Counted from the first letter of the stretch, positions 1-9,904 are shown. The stretch is 64,000 nt of DNA from Sphaerochaeta pleomorpha str. Grapes (GCF_000236685.1 NC_016633.1:868001-932000); one strand, 5' to 3'. Notes: generated from the sequence alone by a model not told the origin. Translations and numbers: made by a program.

Positions 1-437
1 TTGAAATGGAAATGTATTCCTTACAAAGAAACCATAAGAAAGAAGCAACCCTGATTATCTTTGACTTGAACAACCTAAAACGAACAAATGACACCTATGG
101 GCATACAGCCGGTGATGAAATGCTCCGCTCCACTGCCAGATTGCTTGCAACCTGTTTTGCGAAAGTCGGAAATATCTACAGAATCGGGGGAGATGAATTC
201 TGTGTCATTTGCAAAGCTCTGCCAGCTGCAGAAGCCAAAAGATTGCTTCTAAACCTACAAGAGAAACTGGACCGACAGAACAAAGAAAATAAGGAATGCC
301 CGCTGGTACTTGCCTACGGTTATGCTACAAGCAACAAAAATTTCGGGTTGGGGATTGATGAAACCTTATCGAAGGCAGACAATTTGATGTACGAGCACAA
401 ATCCCTGATAAAAATGAAACAACAGCAACAAAACTGA
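1..437 (+). CDS. Diguanylate cyclase GGDEF domain (5' truncated by window edge)
   Basis: C-terminal part of a GGDEF protein that makes cyclic di-GMP from two GTP. The frame is already open at the first base, so the true start and any sensor domain lie upstream of the window. The visible part carries the substrate-binding stretch FDLNNLKRTNDTYGH, then the intact signature RIGGDEFCV, and ends in the usual SKADNLMYEHK helix, so the domain should be catalytically competent. I see no RxxD inhibitory site in the few residues before the signature. It ends with a Gln-rich tail. It is one of three c-di-GMP genes in the window besides a decayed one. The family assignment is secure; the partner sensor domain is unknown. 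Confidence 0.9.
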   Translation, partial: EMEMYSLQRNHKKEATLIIFDLNNLKRTNDTYGHTAGDEMLRSTARLLATCFAKVGNIYRIGGDEFCVICKALPAAEAKRLLLNLQEKLDRQNKENKECPLVLAYGYATSNKNFGLGIDETLSKADNLMYEHKSLIKMKQQQQN

Positions 438-504
438 AGCCCCAGCTTGTACAGTGGCATTCCATCGCCTATCCTATGAATCAGAGATACATAGGAGGCA
501 ATCA

Positions 505-1380
505 ATGAAAAAACACGTAGTGTATGTTGGCATGATTATTCTCTGCTTTCTCACTCTCACGGGGTGCATGGCCACGCACAAGACAATGTCCAAGGGAATC
601 GTAGATAGTACGTTTTCCGTACCTAACGGAGACCATACTATCCCGGTTACCCTCACCATGCCCATCGGGGAAGGAGAAGTTCCCGTTGTAGTGATGATGC
701 ATGGAACAGGCAGCAATAAGGATGAAGCAGGCAATGCCTACCTCATGCTGGCACCAAAGATGGCAAAGGCAGGAATAGCAGCTGCACGCTTCGATTTCCC
801 GGGTAGCGGAGACAGTACTGCAAGCTATGAACTTTACTCCAACACGGAAGCCATACGTGACTGTGAGGCTGTCGCTGCCTTTGTGTCAGGGATGGCAGGC
901 ATTGATAAAAACAGGATCGGCGTGATGGGATGGAGCCAAGGCGGTACAGACGCCTTGCTCGCAGCAGGGTCTAGCAATACCTTTTCAAGCGTACTTACCT
1001 GGGCAGGGGCCTTGGAATTAGGGGATATGGCAACACCCGAGATGCGGAGTGAAGCAGAAAAACAAGGGTATACGTTCATGGAATTCGAATGGCGCGAACC
1101 TCTGAAACTAAGCAAGAAATGGATAGACGAAGTCGATACCATGGATGTGCTTTCCTACGCCGCAAAAATAAAAGCGCCCATTGCCTCAATCCATGGTACC
1201 GTTGATACAACTGTCCCGTTCACCGATAGCGAGAAAGTCCAGGCGGTATCGAGAAACCCGAAGAGCAAACTCATCCCTATCGAAGGGGCAGATCATCTCT
1301 ACGGGGTTTTCTCAGGCGACCTTACCCTCTTCGAGGAACTCTCTGCCAAAACAATCGAATGGTTCAAGTCCACCCTATAG
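505..1380 (+). CDS. Alpha/beta-hydrolase lipoprotein
   Basis: A secreted serine hydrolase of the dienelactone hydrolase/acyl-esterase type. The ATG at 505 is chosen over an upstream in-frame ATG at 454 because AGGAGG lies a few bases before it and a lipoprotein signal follows at once (MKKH, hydrophobic run, lipobox LTGC). The mature protein has an oxyanion motif MMHGTGSN, the nucleophile elbow GWSQGG, an acid in SIHGTVDTTVPF and a late histidine in GADHLYG, in the order expected for the Ser-Asp-His triad. About 291 residues. The substrate cannot be deduced; family members cleave esters or short peptides. The last six bases overlap the stop of the convergent TolC-like gene, so the two messages share an end. 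Confidence 0.85.
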   Translation: MKKHVVYVGMIILCFLTLTGCMATHKTMSKGIVDSTFSVPNGDHTIPVTLTMPIGEGEVPVVVMMHGTGSNKDEAGNAYLMLAPKMAKAGIAAARFDFPGSGDSTASYELYSNTEAIRDCEAVAAFVSGMAGIDKNRIGVMGWSQGGTDALLAAGSSNTFSSVLTWAGALELGDMATPEMRSEAEKQGYTFMEFEWREPLKLSKKWIDEVDTMDVLSYAAKIKAPIASIHGTVDTTVPFTDSEKVQAVSRNPKSKLIPIEGADHLYGVFSGDLTLFEELSAKTIEWFKSTL

Positions 1381-3015
1381 GTCTTGCATTCCAAGCAGAT
1401 TGTCCAATTCCAGGGAAAGCAACTCCAGTTCACGCAGACTCTGCAAAACAGTAAAGGCTGAGGCATAGGTAAGATTTTCCCGTATCTCGATACTGCTTGC
1501 GCTGCCAAGGCCCATAGTGGTGCGAATCCTCTCTACTTCTACGTCATTAGCCTTGATCTGATAATCAGACAAGGCAAGACGAAGAGAGAGGATCTGCTGA
1601 TTGAGACGTCTCTGGAAGTCTTCCAGGTTTGAAGTCACCCCCTGCATAGCTTCCGTGACCTGGATAATTGCCTGGGAAAGGCTTTCGCCTGCAATTTCCT
1701 TGGTCATGGAGGTTGTTCTCATGGCCAAATCTGATGCCGAGAAGTTTACAGAAACCGATACTACCGGTTTCCCATTCGAAAACAATTCCCCGATTGAGCC
1801 AAAAAACCCATTACCCTGGGAGGTGTCATAATAAGGGGAAAGCTGCATGCCAAGAGAGAACATCGGGCTGTCTGCAAGATTATTGAACATGGAATCTATC
1901 TGCGCTATACGTTTCTTCCTCAGAGCCTCTTTGTAGGTGGCATCATTTTTCAACACCTTTTCAAACAGGGCTGAGTCATCTAACAAAGCAGTGCCCCTAT
2001 AAGAAAACAAACGCTCCACATTTTCCAAGGAAACGGACACCCTGTAGGGGACAGAGGAAAACAGAGGGCCATAGAGAGTGCCAAGCGAATCTTCCACCGA
2101 ATCTATCTGATCTGAAAGGCTGGAAATTTGGAGAAGCAATTGTTCCCTCGCATAGGTCTTCCGCTCCAAGTCATTCTTGCTTACCCGACCGGCTATATAA
2201 TCACTATCGGTATCACTCAGTTCTTCTTCAACAAGTTTCTGCTGCCTTTGCAACAGATAGCGGCTTTCCATTAGATTCTGACGCAAGACAAACAGACTGC
2301 TCCCCTGGAGTACCAAGGCTGACTGGGTCGAGGCAATAGCATCCATTGCACCCGTTTGTTCCAAAGTCTTACGCTCAAGTATCTTACTTGCATATGACGT
2401 ATCAATGAGCCCTTCACCAAGTCCTAGCGGTTGTTGGAATGTAAAACCAACGGAGGGTTTATGGGTCCACCTCCAATCTGTTTCCAAGTCATTGAGAGAA
2501 AGCGTTGAGCCTTCCTTTACCGTCAAAGAAACACTCCCGGCAGAAGGAAGCTGCTGGGTCATCGAGGCCCCGATACCCAGCTTGTGAGATTCCGTGGTCG
2601 TTGTGATACCCCCTGTAGTATTTACAGTAACCAGACTGTACGAATACAAGGGATTGGAAGCATCGGAAAACAACGCGAAAACAGGCTTTGCCTGGTCTTT
2701 GAGATTGGCCAGTTGCCTGCTCTGTATCTGATACACCGAACGCAACTGCTGTAAAGTGGCATTCCGTACAGATAGGTTCGCAGCCAAGGCTTTCGAAAAA
2801 GCTCCAAGGGAAATAGCCTGATCGGTTTCTTCTCCCTGCCATTGGGTCAAGAAAGCCTGCACCTGTGATATGTCCAGGCTTTCGTAAGAAGGCTTGGAGC
2901 CTGGATTTGGCTGTACAAGGTCAGGATAGGACTGGGCCGGCAGCAAAAAGGAAGACGAACCAAGGACTGTGCCCACCAGAAGAATGGTCCGTATATAGTT
3001 TCGAATATGGGTCAT
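1375..3015 (-). CDS. TolC-family outer membrane efflux protein
   Basis: Outer membrane channel component of the tripartite pump encoded with the next two genes upstream. A signal peptide (basic start, hydrophobic core, cleavage near PAQS) is followed by about 520 residues of alternating amphipathic segments and long coiled-coil helices, the pattern of outer membrane factors. The helical stretches around residues 240-300 and 440-500 are the probable periplasmic tunnel helices. Its ATG overlaps the stop codon of the RND gene by four bases (ATGA), so translation is probably coupled. At 546 residues it is slightly longer than classic TolC (about 470-490). Family assignment rests on architecture and operon context more than on a single motif. 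Confidence 0.85.
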   Translation of the reverse strand: MTHIRNYIRTILLVGTVLGSSSFLLPAQSYPDLVQPNPGSKPSYESLDISQVQAFLTQWQGEETDQAISLGAFSKALAANLSVRNATLQQLRSVYQIQSRQLANLKDQAKPVFALFSDASNPLYSYSLVTVNTTGGITTTTESHKLGIGASMTQQLPSAGSVSLTVKEGSTLSLNDLETDWRWTHKPSVGFTFQQPLGLGEGLIDTSYASKILERKTLEQTGAMDAIASTQSALVLQGSSLFVLRQNLMESRYLLQRQQKLVEEELSDTDSDYIAGRVSKNDLERKTYAREQLLLQISSLSDQIDSVEDSLGTLYGPLFSSVPYRVSVSLENVERLFSYRGTALLDDSALFEKVLKNDATYKEALRKKRIAQIDSMFNNLADSPMFSLGMQLSPYYDTSQGNGFFGSIGELFSNGKPVVSVSVNFSASDLAMRTTSMTKEIAGESLSQAIIQVTEAMQGVTSNLEDFQRRLNQQILSLRLALSDYQIKANDVEVERIRTTMGLGSASSIEIRENLTYASAFTVLQSLRELELLSLELDNLLGMQDL

Positions 3016-6000
3016 AGGGCGCTCCGCTTAGTTACTTTTTCTTTCCGGTCATAAATCATCCCATAAAACATCGGAATGATGAACAAAGCCGTCAACGTAG
3101 AGAACAAGAGACCGAAAATTATCGTACTTGCCATAGGGGACCAGACAACAGAATATCCACTAAAACCGATTGCAGTCGGAAGAAGACCGACAATGGTAGT
3201 CAAGGAAGTGAGAAGAATCGGGCGAATCCTGGTGAGCGTAGCTTCCTGGATGGACTCTGACACCCCCTTTCCAGTGGCACGCAACTCGTTGATAAAACTG
3301 ATCAACACGATTGCATCGTTTACAGCGATTCCTGCCAAGGCAACCCCGCTATAGATAACCGTTGTCGAAAGGGGGGTTCCAGAGAAGAATAGATAGAGCA
3401 CGACTCCGATAAAAGCGAACGGTATGGAGATAAGAATCAAGAGAGGTTGGCTGTAACTGTTGAACTGGGCACCCAAAATAAGGTAAATCAAGAAAATACC
3501 CAGCAAAAACACCCTCAGGATATCCAGCAGGAGGTTCCTGAAATCACTGAACTCACCTCCGACTGAAAAAGTAACGTCAGGATAGTCAGCCTGGAGGCTG
3601 GAATCCCAAAGTTCCTGGATGTTTGCATTCACTGCAGTCAAGTCGACTGAATCCTCGGCCTCCGCGGTGACGGTAATCTCCCGTTTGCCCGATACCCTGC
3701 GTATAGATCCCAGCGAATTTCCGGTTTCTATCGTCGCAATGCTTGAAAGGGGAATCAAACGCCCGTCATCGGTAGGAACCATGAGTTGCTCCAGACTATC
3801 AAATTTCTGGGCATTCCCGCTGTCGAAGCGCAAAGAAATATCAATCTGCTCATTGTTCTGGAAAAAAGTCCCTACGGTTATGCTGTCAAACCGTGCCCTG
3901 AGAAAGGTTCCCACAGTCGATACACTAACGCCCAAGGCGTTGGCACGGTCCTGATTCAAACGGATCTTCAATTCAGGGCTGCCTGATGTAAAATCATCCT
4001 CTACATTCGAGACTCCATTGGTTTTCAACAAAAGGTTCTGGATGGCCTGGGAAGAATCGATAATCTGATTGTAGGAATCCCCTGAGAGCCGGAAGCTCAA
4101 CGGTGCAGTTATCGGTGGTCCTGTCTGCGCTTTTCTAAAGAGGACCTGCTCGGCACCTGTAATATAATATGTCTCATTTTCGACCTCTTGTATTATCTCG
4201 TCGATACCCCGTGTCCTGGCATCCCCCTGTTCGGCAAGGTCAACCGTTATCTGGGCAACGGTCGAGCTGGCTTTTGAGCTGTCACTACCCGTCTGACTCC
4301 CAATACGCGAACTGATGGAAAGAATCTCTCCCTTGCCTACTTTGGGAAGAAGCACTTTCTCATACTCCCCGACAATCTTGTTGGTTTCAGCAAAAGGAGT
4401 TCCCCTGGGAGTATTGATATCGATAGAGAAATAGCTGTAATCCTCGGCCGAGAACAAATCCTGCTTGAGAAATCCAATGAGACTGAATACTCCTATGCTG
4501 ACCAACAGTGCAAGCACAAGTACAAGAGCCTTGTGTCGATACCATGAGGCAAATATGTTACCATAGCCCCTCTTTACCGACTCAAACCACCAACCGGCTT
4601 CCTTTTTCGGTTTGCGCCTTTTTTTGTCTTCTTTTCCCCAATCTGCAAAATGGCTGGGAAGGAAAAACAAAGCCTCACCAGTACTGGCAATCAAGGCAAT
4701 GGAAACAGTCAGCGGTATAACCCTGAGGAACTTTCCAATAGTACCCGGGATGATCATCAGCGGGAGGAAAGCAGCAACGGTAGTTCCAGTTGCGGCAATA
4801 ATGGGCCAGACCACCTGGTTGGTGCCCTGTATGGCTGCCTCATGGCGACGCAACCCAAGCTGTTGCAAGCGGAAAGAGTTTTCAATGATCACGATTGCAT
4901 GGTCTACGATCAATCCAAGCACAAGGACTAAACCGAACAGAGTATTCGTATTGATAGTCTGCCCAAGCAGGTCAAGGGCAATGAAGGTTACGGCAAAAGT
5001 CACCGGAATACCCAAGGCTGTCATCAAGGCATTGCGGAACCCTACGAACAACCATAGGATAAAGACCAGAAGGAACAACCCCATGACGGCATTTCCTGTC
5101 AACACCGAAAGGCTGGAGGCAATCTGTACCGTAGAGTCGTTGAACAACGTAAGGTTCGCGGCAAACGAAGTATCTTGCTTTGCCTGGTCAACGATAGCAC
5201 GGGTTCCCTTGACTACAGATACTGAACTTCCCCGCAGTACTTTGGTGACACGGAGGCTTATCGCAGGCTTGCCATTGAACCTGGCAAGGGAGGAATCAGG
5301 GTCGAAGCCAAAGGCTACATTGGCAACGTCACCGACGGTTACAACCCCGTCACCGGTGCTCGAGCGCTTTATGATTACCTTCGCCACATCATCAACACTC
5401 TGGATTGATCCAAGGGTGCGCAAAAGGTATTCCCTTGAACCTGTACTGAGAGTTCCGCTTGGAATAATACTGTTTTGGTTCTGAATGGCCCTGAGTACCT
5501 CATTGACTGACAAACCAAGCGAGCTAAGGCGACCAGGGTCAAGGTCTACCAAAATCTGTCGGTCTGGCAGCCCGATGATGTCAACGTCTGCCACATCATT
5601 TACCGTAAGAATTTTATTCTTGAGGGAAAAGGCCTCTTGCCGGAGCTCTTCATAGGGAAGATCCCCGCTGAGAACCACCTCAATGACTGGAAGAAAATCT
5701 GACGAGGAAAAATCGTCAACCAGCGGCGAAAGCACCCCAGAGGGGAGATCAACTTGACTGAAACGGGTCTGGGCATCCTGAAACAGCGTCTGGAACTCTG
5801 CATTCGAGATGCCATCGTCGAATTCTACCCGCACAACCGAAAGACCCTCACTGGTAGTGGAACTGACTTTCTTGAGCCTGTTCATTCCCTGGAAGGCATT
5901 CTCTACCGGTATGGTCACCGTCGACTCTACATCCTGGGCACTGGTCCCCGGATAGGGGACGATGACATTGACCCAAAAGAACGGCACTTCTGCAAATTGT

Positions 6001-6149
6001 TCCTGGGGAAGACGAAGGATACTGAAAACCCCAAGGGCAAGCAACGTAATCATAAGTATATTTACAAGGACCGGTTTCGTTACGGAAAAACGCCCTACAC
6101 TGAATCCGGGGCGTTCAAGCCGATCCTCTCTTTCCTGCTGAGAATCCAT
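3012..6149 (-). CDS. RND efflux pump inner-membrane subunit (AcrB/MexB-like)
   Basis: A 1045-residue proton-driven RND transporter: N-terminal TM helix, first periplasmic loop with the PGTSAQDVE motif, TM2-6, second periplasmic loop, TM8-12. AGGAG precedes the ATG. In TM4, where AcrB has adjacent aspartates 407/408, this protein has D416-H417 (GLIVDHAIVIIEN), and in TM10 the AcrB lysine 940 position reads N in GIAVNDAIVL. The proton relay therefore differs from the drug-efflux archetype, and the substrate may not be a classic drug. It lies between the adaptor and the TolC-like gene, overlapping the latter by four bases. The pump class is certain; the substrate is unknown. Confidence 0.95.
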   Translation of the reverse strand: MDSQQEREDRLERPGFSVGRFSVTKPVLVNILMITLLALGVFSILRLPQEQFAEVPFFWVNVIVPYPGTSAQDVESTVTIPVENAFQGMNRLKKVSSTTSEGLSVVRVEFDDGISNAEFQTLFQDAQTRFSQVDLPSGVLSPLVDDFSSSDFLPVIEVVLSGDLPYEELRQEAFSLKNKILTVNDVADVDIIGLPDRQILVDLDPGRLSSLGLSVNEVLRAIQNQNSIIPSGTLSTGSREYLLRTLGSIQSVDDVAKVIIKRSSTGDGVVTVGDVANVAFGFDPDSSLARFNGKPAISLRVTKVLRGSSVSVVKGTRAIVDQAKQDTSFAANLTLFNDSTVQIASSLSVLTGNAVMGLFLLVFILWLFVGFRNALMTALGIPVTFAVTFIALDLLGQTINTNTLFGLVLVLGLIVDHAIVIIENSFRLQQLGLRRHEAAIQGTNQVVWPIIAATGTTVAAFLPLMIIPGTIGKFLRVIPLTVSIALIASTGEALFFLPSHFADWGKEDKKRRKPKKEAGWWFESVKRGYGNIFASWYRHKALVLVLALLVSIGVFSLIGFLKQDLFSAEDYSYFSIDINTPRGTPFAETNKIVGEYEKVLLPKVGKGEILSISSRIGSQTGSDSSKASSTVAQITVDLAEQGDARTRGIDEIIQEVENETYYITGAEQVLFRKAQTGPPITAPLSFRLSGDSYNQIIDSSQAIQNLLLKTNGVSNVEDDFTSGSPELKIRLNQDRANALGVSVSTVGTFLRARFDSITVGTFFQNNEQIDISLRFDSGNAQKFDSLEQLMVPTDDGRLIPLSSIATIETGNSLGSIRRVSGKREITVTAEAEDSVDLTAVNANIQELWDSSLQADYPDVTFSVGGEFSDFRNLLLDILRVFLLGIFLIYLILGAQFNSYSQPLLILISIPFAFIGVVLYLFFSGTPLSTTVIYSGVALAGIAVNDAIVLISFINELRATGKGVSESIQEATLTRIRPILLTSLTTIVGLLPTAIGFSGYSVVWSPMASTIIFGLLFSTLTALFIIPMFYGMIYDRKEKVTKRSAL

Positions 6150-6186
6150 ATATATCTCCTAATTTGGATATATCGTAATCAAGACA

Positions 6187-7275
6187 TCAGTACTGGGTTA
6201 CGACAGGGTCTCCATCGAGAATCCTGGTCAAACCACTGACCAGAACACGCCTACCGACCAAATCCAGGGAAGGGTCAACGCTTTCCACTGCGGTATTGTC
6301 GCCATATTGGTCAACAACCTGTACCTCAATTTTTTTTGCATTCGTACCATCTACCAAATAGATAAAGGTACTGTTATCACGATAGACCATTGCTGAATTG
6401 GGAACCAGGTTGTAAAGAGGAGCCTTTTCATTGAGTATCGTGACATTTGCAGACAATCCTGCACGAATAAGCTCAGGCCTTGGATTATCAAAATCTATCA
6501 AAACCGCCCAGCTGCCTGTCTGGGTATTGCTTGCCGCACTTATTGCGGAGACAACACCTTCTGCCTCGATTGTCTCGGTAGGGGTCTTAATCGTTATAAA
6601 AGCCTTTGCCCCTTCATGTACAAGAAACAGCTGGGACTGCCCAACTGCAAGGGTAATGCGCAGATGGTCAAGATTTACAATCCGTGCAATCTGTTGCCCG
6701 GTCTGTAAAAAATCACCCACTACAAGTTGGGGGTTCCTTTCGGCAACACTTCCAGCAAGCGGTGTAAAAACCTTGGTATACCCCAAAGAGTCAGAGGCCT
6801 TCTGAAGCTGGGCTTTGATTCCATCGTAATTAGCCTTTGCCCCTTCAAGCTGAACCAGGGAAATCGCCCCGCGGTCATAGAGTTTCTGGTTTGCCTGCAA
6901 CTCTTTCAGGCTGTTTTCATATTGCTTGGTCAATTGGCTCAAGCTAAGGGAAGCAATGGTATCATCCAAGGTCAACAACACCTGTCCCTTTTCCAATTTC
7001 ATCCCGAGCGTAAAATCAATTGTCTTGATAACCCCACTACCCAGAGCCTTTACCACCGCCTCTTCGCGAGCTTGGATGGTCCCACTCCCTACTACCCGGT
7101 CCCTCAGCGGAGATCGTACAATCTCCACAGCTTTTGAAACCACTTGGGTGTAATCCGTAGCGGCCGCTATTTCATCATAAGAGACCTGAGAGGATTCTTC
7201 CTTGGTACAGGAAATTCCCAGTAATAACAAACCGGCTAACACAATCAACAAAGTCCATGTATGAATTGCTCTCAT
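6187..7275 (-). CDS. RND efflux periplasmic adaptor (membrane fusion protein), lipoprotein
   Basis: Adaptor that links the RND pump to the outer membrane channel. I start it at the ATG at 7275, because GGAGA is well spaced before it and a lipoprotein signal with lipobox LGISC follows; an upstream in-frame ATG at 7299 lacks this. The order is typical of HlyD/AcrA-type proteins: a biotinyl-lipoyl half motif (GSGVIKTIDFTLGMKLEKGQ), a coiled-coil hairpin, the second lipoyl half (VFTPLAGSVAERNPQLVVGDF), a beta-barrel domain and a membrane-proximal domain. First gene of a three-gene operon. A perfect inverted repeat lies about 190 bp upstream and could be an operator. Confidence 0.92.
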   Translation of the reverse strand: MRAIHTWTLLIVLAGLLLLGISCTKEESSQVSYDEIAAATDYTQVVSKAVEIVRSPLRDRVVGSGTIQAREEAVVKALGSGVIKTIDFTLGMKLEKGQVLLTLDDTIASLSLSQLTKQYENSLKELQANQKLYDRGAISLVQLEGAKANYDGIKAQLQKASDSLGYTKVFTPLAGSVAERNPQLVVGDFLQTGQQIARIVNLDHLRITLAVGQSQLFLVHEGAKAFITIKTPTETIEAEGVVSAISAASNTQTGSWAVLIDFDNPRPELIRAGLSANVTILNEKAPLYNLVPNSAMVYRDNSTFIYLVDGTNAKKIEVQVVDQYGDNTAVESVDPSLDLVGRRVLVSGLTRILDGDPVVTQY

Positions 7276-7465
7276 ATATTCTCCGTATATCGATACCAAT
7301 GGTATTCATTAATACATATTCTTACACTAAAAGACAAACTTTTTCAGAAGAAGATGCTATAACCTTACTATAAATAAGTGTAATCGTACGGATATGAAAA
7401 GGGCAAGGAGAAATAGAATGATTGTGTAATAATAAAGAATTACGTAGCGATTTGATGAGTATAGA

Positions 7466-7488
7466 TGGTTTTTCAATGTGAAAAACCA
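7466..7488. promoter_or_regulatory. Perfect 10-bp inverted repeat upstream of efflux operon
   Basis: Arms TGGTTTTTCA (7466-7475) and TGAAAAACCA (7479-7488) are exact inverse complements around a 3-base spacer. It sits between the end of the GGDEF-EAL gene and the start of the efflux operon, both on the minus strand. No T-run follows on either strand, so an intrinsic terminator is unlikely. An operator for a dimeric repressor of the pump is the simplest reading, but no regulator gene lies next to it. Confidence 0.4.
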
Positions 7489-7567
7489 CCCAATTGGGAA
7501 AATCACCATTACATCGATGCGAAAAATCCTTGCACAGAATTTCCTGGTTGTCACCTACGGGCAAAGA

Positions 7568-9604
7568 TTATTTCATCGTCTGTAAAAACAGTCGATACGC
7601 TTGGACTGGCAGGGGTTTTGAGTAAAGATACCCCTGTATCTGGTTACATCCGATCGATTGGAAAAAATCAGCCTGTGCTTTGTTTTCCACCCCTTCTGCA
7701 ATCATCCCTACGCCAAGGTTTTTTGCCATTGTCACAATATTCTGCAATGCAGTCTCCACCCTTGAAGAAGTTCCTATCTGCTGGGTGAATTCCATATCGA
7801 TTTTCAGAATATCTATAGGAGAACTCGTCAGTAAACGCAAAGAGGAATACCCGGAACCATAATCATCAAGCAGAAGAATGAAGCCTTGAGCCCTGAGCAA
7901 TTCCAGAGTCTTCAATAATTGTTTCGGATCATCCATAGAGGTGCTTTCGGTAATTTCAAAGCAAATAAGCTCATGTGAAAGAAAATGGTTGTCCACTATT
8001 GTAAGGATGGTCTCAAAAAGCGTGCTGTCATAGAAATCAAGCTGTGAAAGATTGACCGAAATAGGCAACGGTTCGATTCCCGATTCTACCAAAGACTGTT
8101 GCAAGACACAGACAGATTCCAGAATACTAAGATCAAGTTCCAGTATCATTTTCCTTTTTTCGAAGAGGGGAATAAATACCTTCGGACTAAGCAAACCTAG
8201 CGTAGGATGATTCCAACGGGCCAAAGCCTCTGCTGAAACAAACTTCTGTTCCTTTAGGTTGAATACCGGTTGCAGATGCATACCGATCTGAAGCGTTTTA
8301 AGCGCCGAGGGTATTTCTTCTGACAATCGTTGGTTCCGTAAGCTTTCCTCCCCTTTTTTTATTTCAAAAAATGCAAAATTTTGTTCGGAATGTCCATTTG
8401 TCGCACTATACAACGCAAGTTTTGCCATCTTATTGATACGGTCAAGGGGTATTGAATCATCACTGACTCTAGCTATGCCCAAGGCAGTAGGCAAATCAAG
8501 ATACTGATTTGAAAATCCCAAGGCCCTATTCGACTCCTGAAGGAATACCGCAGGGTCAAAATCCTTTTCACTGAGGACAAAGGCGAAATGGTCGGAATAC
8601 AGATGTCCAAATGTACCTATTTTTGCAAGCCATTGATCTAAAAACATTGCACAGTGGAGAAGCAGATGCTCTCCTTTCACCCGTCCGTAGTGCTCGATAT
8701 ACTGTTGAAATTGAAGGATTTGCCAACGGACATATAAGAAATGGCTTTCCTTTTCCTTGAAAAGCAAGGCCCTCGCATTGTCATAAAACGCTTCCCTATT
8801 GGGAATAGCGAAGCGTCCCCTTGCATTGCTACTATGCCGGATAGGTGTTTTCCATTGGAAGACAGTACATTCCATCAAATATTCGGTACCCGAGGGAGAT
8901 GGATAAGGCATGGGGGTAAAAGCCAACTGCAGTTGTGCAAAACCTGGAATATCTGGTTTATGAACCATAAAACTGAACAAAACTTTTTTTTGCAGGATTT
9001 TGGCCTTTGCAAGGGAAGCCTCAAAATAAACACAGGCCTTTTCATTCAGCAGGTGCAAAAAATTTGGGAGGCTGCTTTGCAATTCCTGTACCGAGGAAGC
9101 CTGCAAAAACGAGAGAAGTCCACTCTGAGCCGAAAGGAGGCGAAGACTATGGGGGAAATAGGTAAAGAGGGCAGAAAATACATGGCATTCAGAGGTTGCT
9201 ACTGTTTTTTCCAGCAACAAACCCACATTTCCATACGTTTTCTGTTGTTGACTATCCCAACGAACCAAATCTTTTGTAAGAGAATTGCAGGCAAGTCCCT
9301 TTCCAGCCGAATCTTCCGGTAGCAGTGACCTATCGCTGAAACGTGTTTCATTAGGTTCACTCACGACTACCAGGATATAACGGGCATCCATTGGTAGCGC
9401 TAACGTTTGATACCCCGTGGGAGAAAGCAAATCAGCCAGGAATACTGATAGATATCCTCGCCCACTTTTCAATACCGTTTCGTCACGGGTAGAAGTTACA
9501 ACAATACCGTAGAAGTCTGAAAGCTTATCAACAAAAACTTTCTGCTTAGTATCCGGTTCGTCAACTATGAGGAGAATTGCCGGTGCAACGGCTTTTCGAT
9601 TCAT
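7568..9604 (-). CDS. Receiver-like / degenerate GGDEF / EAL c-di-GMP phosphodiesterase
   Basis: Protein of 678 residues likely to hydrolyse cyclic di-GMP. The N-terminal 100 residues resemble a receiver fold (LLIVDEP, then FLADLLSP) without a convincing phospho-acceptor set. The middle has a GGDEF-like domain whose signature has become YSDHF, so cyclase activity should be lost. The C-terminal EAL domain keeps its motifs: SAEALARW, SVNLSQLDF, FEITES, LLDDYGSGYSS, LKIDMEF, IAEGVENKAQAD and QGYLYSKPL, including the metal-binding glutamates, the DD pair and the catalytic lysine. The inactive GGDEF may serve as a GTP-sensing module, as known for similar proteins. It is transcribed alone, and about 290 bp separate it from the efflux operon. 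Confidence 0.88.
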   Translation of the reverse strand: MNRKAVAPAILLIVDEPDTKQKVFVDKLSDFYGIVVTSTRDETVLKSGRGYLSVFLADLLSPTGYQTLALPMDARYILVVVSEPNETRFSDRSLLPEDSAGKGLACNSLTKDLVRWDSQQQKTYGNVGLLLEKTVATSECHVFSALFTYFPHSLRLLSAQSGLLSFLQASSVQELQSSLPNFLHLLNEKACVYFEASLAKAKILQKKVLFSFMVHKPDIPGFAQLQLAFTPMPYPSPSGTEYLMECTVFQWKTPIRHSSNARGRFAIPNREAFYDNARALLFKEKESHFLYVRWQILQFQQYIEHYGRVKGEHLLLHCAMFLDQWLAKIGTFGHLYSDHFAFVLSEKDFDPAVFLQESNRALGFSNQYLDLPTALGIARVSDDSIPLDRINKMAKLALYSATNGHSEQNFAFFEIKKGEESLRNQRLSEEIPSALKTLQIGMHLQPVFNLKEQKFVSAEALARWNHPTLGLLSPKVFIPLFEKRKMILELDLSILESVCVLQQSLVESGIEPLPISVNLSQLDFYDSTLFETILTIVDNHFLSHELICFEITESTSMDDPKQLLKTLELLRAQGFILLLDDYGSGYSSLRLLTSSPIDILKIDMEFTQQIGTSSRVETALQNIVTMAKNLGVGMIAEGVENKAQADFFQSIGCNQIQGYLYSKPLPVQAYRLFLQTMK

Positions 9605-9856
9605 CTTTGAAGCCCTCTTTTGTGTAAAATTGATCTAGACCTGCAAGAGATTTCGTTTCCCTCCGAAATGACCTACATTACTAGTCTTTTAGCATAATAC
9701 ATGCATATGTCCAAGATAATTCAAAAAAATATATGAAATCATGGAATTTCACCTGAAATACTGCATATTTTCAAATATGTTGTGCATACTACGTCTCTTA
9801 AAGCAGTGAATTTATGATAAGGCGCTACAGGGAAACGAGCTCTGTTCCGGTGATGG

Positions 9857-9885
9857 TTGTCTTACAGCCATTTCTATGGTATAAT
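9857..9885 (+). promoter_or_regulatory. Probable sigma-70 promoter of the CDF transporter gene
   Basis: TTGTCT (9857-9862) and a perfect TATAAT (9880-9885) are separated by exactly 17 bases. Transcription would begin near 9892, giving a leader of about 126 bases before the ATG at 10018. The rest of the 9605-9850 spacer is A+T-rich and shows nothing else that I recognise. Confidence 0.6.
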
Positions 9886-9904
9886 CGGACTAAATCACAA
9901 TGCA

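Noticed and set aside
4612-5484. 290-codon open frame on the plus strand inside the RND gene
   Set aside because: It lies fully antisense to a well-conserved RND coding region, is Arg/Pro/Thr-rich without any domain, and has no ribosome site. It is a shadow frame.
7300-7567. Short minus-strand open frames in the spacer before the efflux operon
   Set aside because: They have no ribosome site, no homology and overlap each other in different frames; they also run through the inverted repeat.
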